Positions 60,281 through 64,000 of a stretch of DNA of 64,000 bases are shown piece after piece. Origin of the DNA: Hepsetus odoe (lineage: Eukaryota > Chordata > Actinopteri > Characiformes > Hepsetidae); NCBI GenBank assembly GCA_017165825.1, contig CM029384.1, forward strand, positions 22,095,611 through 22,159,610, in the 5' to 3' direction. The translations under genes and the position numbers were made by a program. The notes beneath the pieces were generated by a model. That model was given only the letters and a program-made list of their open reading frames with translations, made no database searches and had not been told where the DNA came from. Within the stretch, counting starts at the first letter, position 1. The number at the start of each line of letters is the position of its first letter.

Positions 60281-60512
60281 TGAAAGTGAAAGTGACTGTT
60301 GTGAAACCACATTGAAATTCAACCCCTGCTTTTCACCCACACACACCGTGCAGCAGGTGGCAGCTGTTTAAAGTGCCTGGGAAGCAGTGACGGGGACGGT
60401 ACCTCGCTTAAGGGTACCTCAGGGGAACATACCGGTCTGGGGTTCAAACCCATGACTTCCTGTGACCTTGTCCCTAAACACTAGGCCACTGCTGCACCAC
60501 TGCAATTGTTTA
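60281..60512 (-). mobile_element. SINE family A, inverted full copy
   Basis: AAAGTGAAAGTGACTGTTGT (tail) leads to GCAGCTGTTTAAAGTGCCTG, GGGACGGTACCTCGCTTAAG, GGGTTCAAACCCATGAC (B box) and CACTAGGCCACTG (A box). Confidence 0.85.
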
Positions 60513-60654
60513 ATTGAATATTTGATTTGAAAAGTTAATTGGGAATAAAATGGCATCCTTCTGATGTAGCGATTAGTCTGACGTGTTTGACGTTAGCAGT
60601 CTGGTTGCTAGTTGCTTTTGTGCTAATAGAGAGGAAACCCACATCAGCAGGAGG

Positions 60655-60800
60655 CATACAGCACTGTGGAGGTCTTAAGAAACACCTCATCTCTTCATTC
60701 TGCACCTAGAGAGCCAGACGTTAAGACACGAAGCAGAGAAGAAACGAGTGCAGATGACTCCAGGTGATCCATTTACTGAAGGACTTCCTGTAAAACCAAT
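60655..60800 (+). mobile_element. Tc1-like MITE fragment
   Basis: CATACAGCACTGTGGAGGTC resembles the terminal repeat, and TTAAGACACGAAGCAGAGAA with CAGATGACTCCAGGTGATCC matches the block at 49270-49320. It is a partial copy. Confidence 0.45.
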
Positions 60801-61283
60801 GTAGGAGGTAAAGAATAGGCCTTTAAAAGAATAAATTTCTGGAAATTTCATTCAAAAATTGCTACAGTACTTTTAACATATACTTGTAGCTCCACTTGGT
60901 TGGTGTAGACTGTCTGTATTGGTGAGCATTTTTGTGGCCAAGGGGTGTCCCATCCTGGTCCCAGTTAGCTTTGGGTTGGAGTTAAACAGAATGGACCAGG
61001 ACCAGGACTCTGATTCAGTTCCCACAGCTCTTGGGTGGACACTTCTGGGTTTTGGATCACTCAACGGTTGATCATCCTTCATCACAACTTGCGTTGTGGA
61101 CTAAAGTTGCAGACTTTCAGACTACATAGGTGTCTTCTAGGGTGGATGGAGCTCATGAACAGGACACTGATTGGAGCACAAGCTGTGGGCCTGCGTCATT
61201 AGGGGTGTATGCTACCTGGCTTCAGTGAGGAGCAAATTTCTCTGCAGTGCTCATCCCTCACACTCCTCCTTTTGTTATTTCAG

Positions 61284-61383
61284 CTTTGGTCAAACTGATC
61301 CGGTCCCCCGGGCCTGGGGTCTGCTCTACGCCTCGGTCCCTGATACCAGGATTATGTCCGTCATGGTGCTTAAACACAGCCAG
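61284..61383 (+). CDS. Candidate exon of an unidentified gene
   Basis: A pyrimidine-rich acceptor (CTCCTTTTGTTATTTCAG) leads into 100 nt of open, codon-like sequence ending in a strong donor (CAG|GTAAGC). Read with an incoming phase of two bases, it gives FGQTDPVPRAWGLLYASVPD and then TRIMSVMVLKHSQ. The codon composition is GC-rich at third positions, unlike the AT-rich surroundings. I do not recognise the protein. No partner exon was found in the rest of the window, so it may belong to a gene extending beyond 64 kb or be a chance match. Confidence 0.35.
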
Positions 61384-63220
61384 GTAAGCCCCACTGTCAC
61401 ATCCCAGCTTCAAGCTAGCCTTCCACATCAGATAAGGGCTCAGGCATGGGCTAATTCAATACAGTCTCAGTGGCTGCCTCCTGCAGGCTTTTCTCCCCGT
61501 CCTATCATCCGATCTCCAACATACATAACCGTATACAGAATATAAAAATATACAGTGATAATGTTTGCTGACAGAACAGCCGCCTCCTACAGACCTGCTA
61601 AGAAGCTTTGCAGAAATAGATGTTGCTTTTCAAGCTTTTTAGTAGATGCATTTTTTCGCGTTCGGGTTTTGGGAAGATGTCAGCGCCGCCTGCCAGCACT
61701 TAGTTGTTTTTCAAAGACAAAAAAAAATTTAAAAATCGTGAGACCCAAGAAGGAGAGTTTCTAATTTCAGATTCGAAGCCGAATCTGAAAACATGTTTCG
61801 TGCATTTCTGTTATTTTTGCATTTAAGAAACAGGAAGATCCAGACTCTCCGTGGGAGCCAAACTGCCTCTAAACTAGGTGCTATCACCACAAACATGCCT
61901 TTGGCAGTTAAGCTCTTCAGCATATGTTTTTAGATAGGAGTGCACTAAGCTGATAAAATAGGCGCTGTATATGCAGGACAAGTCTTCTTTTTTTTCCCTT
62001 TTTTCATGCAAAACTAGGGATGCACTATGCATCTCCCGTTAATCACTATCGCGATGTTGGGCTCTGCAATACTATCGCAGAAGGTGGCAAACGAGCCTCT
62101 AACCAATCTTTTTTAATCCTTTAATTTTTCTTAGCCCATCTATCACTAAAGATAACAATTGCTTAAGATGTTTGAAGGCCCATATTCTACCTTTTTCTTC
62201 AATTTATTTATTTATTCCATTACTTTTGCCAAAAATCTAATCATTCGTTATCATAGCTGATTCATGGTCGTTTCCCAGGTGATTAAAATGCTGTTTTTTA
62301 GCAGCGCCTAAAGAATGATTTATGCAAATGAGCTATTTTCTGATTCGTTGCTCTGTATTCCAGTGTAATAAATGGCCAGCGCAGATGTGAAACGCCCCAT
62401 AGAACTTCAGCAGGAGTGGGCGGAGCTAAACTGCTCTGGGTTGAATTAGGAGATTCATGTGCATATGTGGGTAGGGGTAAATGGGTTCCCATAAATGGAT
62501 CGATGAAAGGACGTCTTGAAGTATTTCTAAAGGGATTAGGTCGTCCATTATTCAGTCAAGTTGAAAGGGATTGCAGAATTATATGCAATGCTATTGGTTA
62601 GTCCATCGTCTAGTCGGATTTATGCCCATATTAGGAACTATGACTCGTAGCACTCTCTTTCTATTGGAAAACTTGATGATGATCTTGAAAATGACCGTTG
62701 TTGCTCCCTGTGTTCCAAACCCGATTCGTTTTGCTCATGGATATCTCCCCGAATATCATTAGTTCCTCCGATTTTTGAGGTTAATAAGTTTAAATGCGAA
62801 TACCCCCGGACTCACCCCTTGCAGCTTTGCCGCCATTGTTTCTAAAGAATGGTTGGAGGTAGAAGGGCTAAATTCTTAAAATGCCCAACAGAAAATTGTG
62901 ATGTGGCTATAACCAAACTTCCAATAAAGCTCTTAAAAATTAGGCCGTCGGGGGGGGACTGAGGGCCTTGCAGGTTTAATTAACGTTATGAATAAGGCAA
63001 GAGTGAATTGAACCAAACACAAAGGCTTGGACCAATTACGACAAGTAAACATGACATGCAGGCCTACATGTTTGATTTCTCAAAACCAAATGCAAATAAA
63101 CATCCCCAAACACTACCACACACAGTTTCCCAGCTGGCAGGAATAAAGCGACTCAAAGTCTTCGTCTTACGCCTCACTCGAACTCCGCGATCTGGGAGCA
63201 AAGTCTTGGGCTTATGGTGC
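61384..63220. other. No gene recognised
   Basis: AT-rich sequence following the candidate exon at 61284. No second exon with matching borders and recognisable content was found. Confidence 0.4.
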
Positions 63221-63224
63221 AGCC

Positions 63225-63545
63225 ACTCTCCAAGTGTCCTGGCTGATGACCCAGTCGGACTGCGCTACGGAGAGGCTCCTGGCTCATTCGCTCACTTTCG
63301 TAACTGCTTGTCCTGATCAGGGTTGCATTCAGTGCAATTGCTTGATTCCCAGCCCGTGTCCATTCCAAGTGCAGGCTCTTCATGTTTCCCACAGTCCAAA
63401 CACATGGAAAGGAGACACTTAAGTGACGGTGTCAGTGTTCTACCCTGCGACGGACCGGTGACACGTTCTGGGTGTTCGGCTTATGAGAAATGGGATATGT
63501 CCCAGGACCCCCCTGACCCTTGTTAGGATAAGTGGCTCAGATGAT
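63225..63545 (+). repeat. Fragments of a common fish interspersed repeat
   Basis: CGTAACTGCTTGTCCTGATC (about 63299-63318), CCACAGTCCAAACACATGGA (about 63389-63408), TACCCTGCGACGGACCGGTG and finally TTAGGATAAGTGGCTCAGAT are all pieces of one familiar teleost repeat, here diverged and partly rearranged. Confidence 0.5.
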
Positions 63546-63639
63546 GAATGCATGACCTACCTCTCATCGCCATGGTGAATAGTAGCATGGAATTATATAA
63601 CGAGGTACCAGCTCTGGAGGCAATGTCCACGCTTAAGAT

Positions 63640-63980
63640 TTGATATGCGCTGCTGTTCAAAAAATATAACACCTTTTCCTGAAGCTTATTTTGGTCAAAT
63701 CATTCCGGATTTGCTACTTTCCCTGTACACTTTCTGCTCATAATTCATAGCCTGATCCTGTGGGTTGCGCAATCACCACCACCGGCTCGCCCTCCCTCAG
63801 CGGCCCAGAGGTGGGGTCACTGAACTGGAGGCGAAATGTGTAATTTGAAAATCTCGGCCACTACAATTTGTCAGGTTGGGTGCTCCATTACTCACAGCGT
63901 CAGGTCAGGCAAATGTTTATCGTGTGCCCTCAATAATAAATGGAACGCCGGAGCATCTGTCACTTCAGGTTTGGGGAGAT
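63640..63980. other. Possible conserved non-coding element
   Basis: It is repeat-free and complex, without a credible coding frame, and includes CTGCTCATAATTCATAGCCT and CCTCAATAATAAATGGAACG. It resembles conserved non-coding DNA only in texture. Confidence 0.2.
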
Positions 63981-64000
63981 GAGTAATGGGCAGGTATCGG

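Larger units (their letters stand above)
54720..61283. other. Gene-poor region upstream of tmc5
   Basis: SINEs at 55868, 57411, 58540 and 60281, a MITE fragment at 60655, GT runs near 54923 and 58442, a T-run near 55010 and the repeat-free block 59160-59960. The text at 56500-56640 (GAATAAAAGCACCTAATCAG) may be a decayed SINE B. No coding exon is supported. Confidence 0.4.

Overview
The window is vertebrate nuclear DNA, most likely from a teleost fish. Genes are split by many short introns with GT...AG borders. Spacers and introns are full of tRNA-derived SINEs, Tc1-like miniature transposons, an RTE-type LINE and long CA/TA/CT microsatellites. No prokaryotic, viral or CRISPR features were seen. 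Most long open frames are chance frames or repeat-driven frames; the real genes are multi-exon.

Four protein-coding genes can be assembled. (1) socs1, minus strand, about 9.65-11.4 kb: a single coding exon, a 5'UTR intron ending just before the ATG, and a promoter with a STAT (GAS) site and an IRF-type element. (2) pigq, plus strand, 18.07-22.55 kb: nine coding exons joining without a break into a 531-residue subunit of the GPI-GlcNAc transferase. (3) rab40c, plus strand, 25.74-42.56 kb: six coding exons giving 278 residues, a 9 kb first intron and a 2.6 kb 3'UTR. (4) A tmc5-like transmembrane channel-like gene, minus strand, about 54.07-46.5 kb: fifteen recognised exons, with the N-terminal exons uncertain. 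A fifth, unidentified gene is hinted at by one well-bordered exon at 61.28-61.38 kb.

Layout: 1-1.66 kb no gene; 1.67-1.98 kb interspersed repeat; 2.74-5.84 kb RTE LINE (minus) with an intact endonuclease frame and broken reverse transcriptase; 6.2-6.7 kb Tc1-like MITE with a 69-bp minisatellite; 9.5-11.5 kb socs1; 12.08-12.48 kb second, truncated RTE copy; 12.5-16.9 kb no gene; 16.9-22.8 kb pigq with a CpG-rich promoter; 23-24.9 kb spacer with SINEs; 24.9-45.2 kb rab40c; 46.5-54.1 kb tmc5-like; 54.2-64 kb gene-poor, with SINEs, a LINE remnant and stretches that look like conserved non-coding DNA.

In human the relatives of all four genes lie on the short arm of chromosome 16 (from memory: PIGQ and RAB40C adjacent in 16p13.3, SOCS1 in 16p13.13, TMC5 in 16p12.3), so the window looks like a compacted block of that ancestral linkage group. 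The genes do not form a pathway, but SOCS1 and RAB40C are both SOCS-box adaptors of Cullin-5/Elongin ubiquitin ligases. No wholly new gene system was found. The most interesting observations are an 84-nt in-frame intron in tmc5, a long foldback element in rab40c intron 1, an inverted SINE pair inside pigq, the 69-bp minisatellite carried by a transposon family, and the unidentified exon near 61.3 kb.
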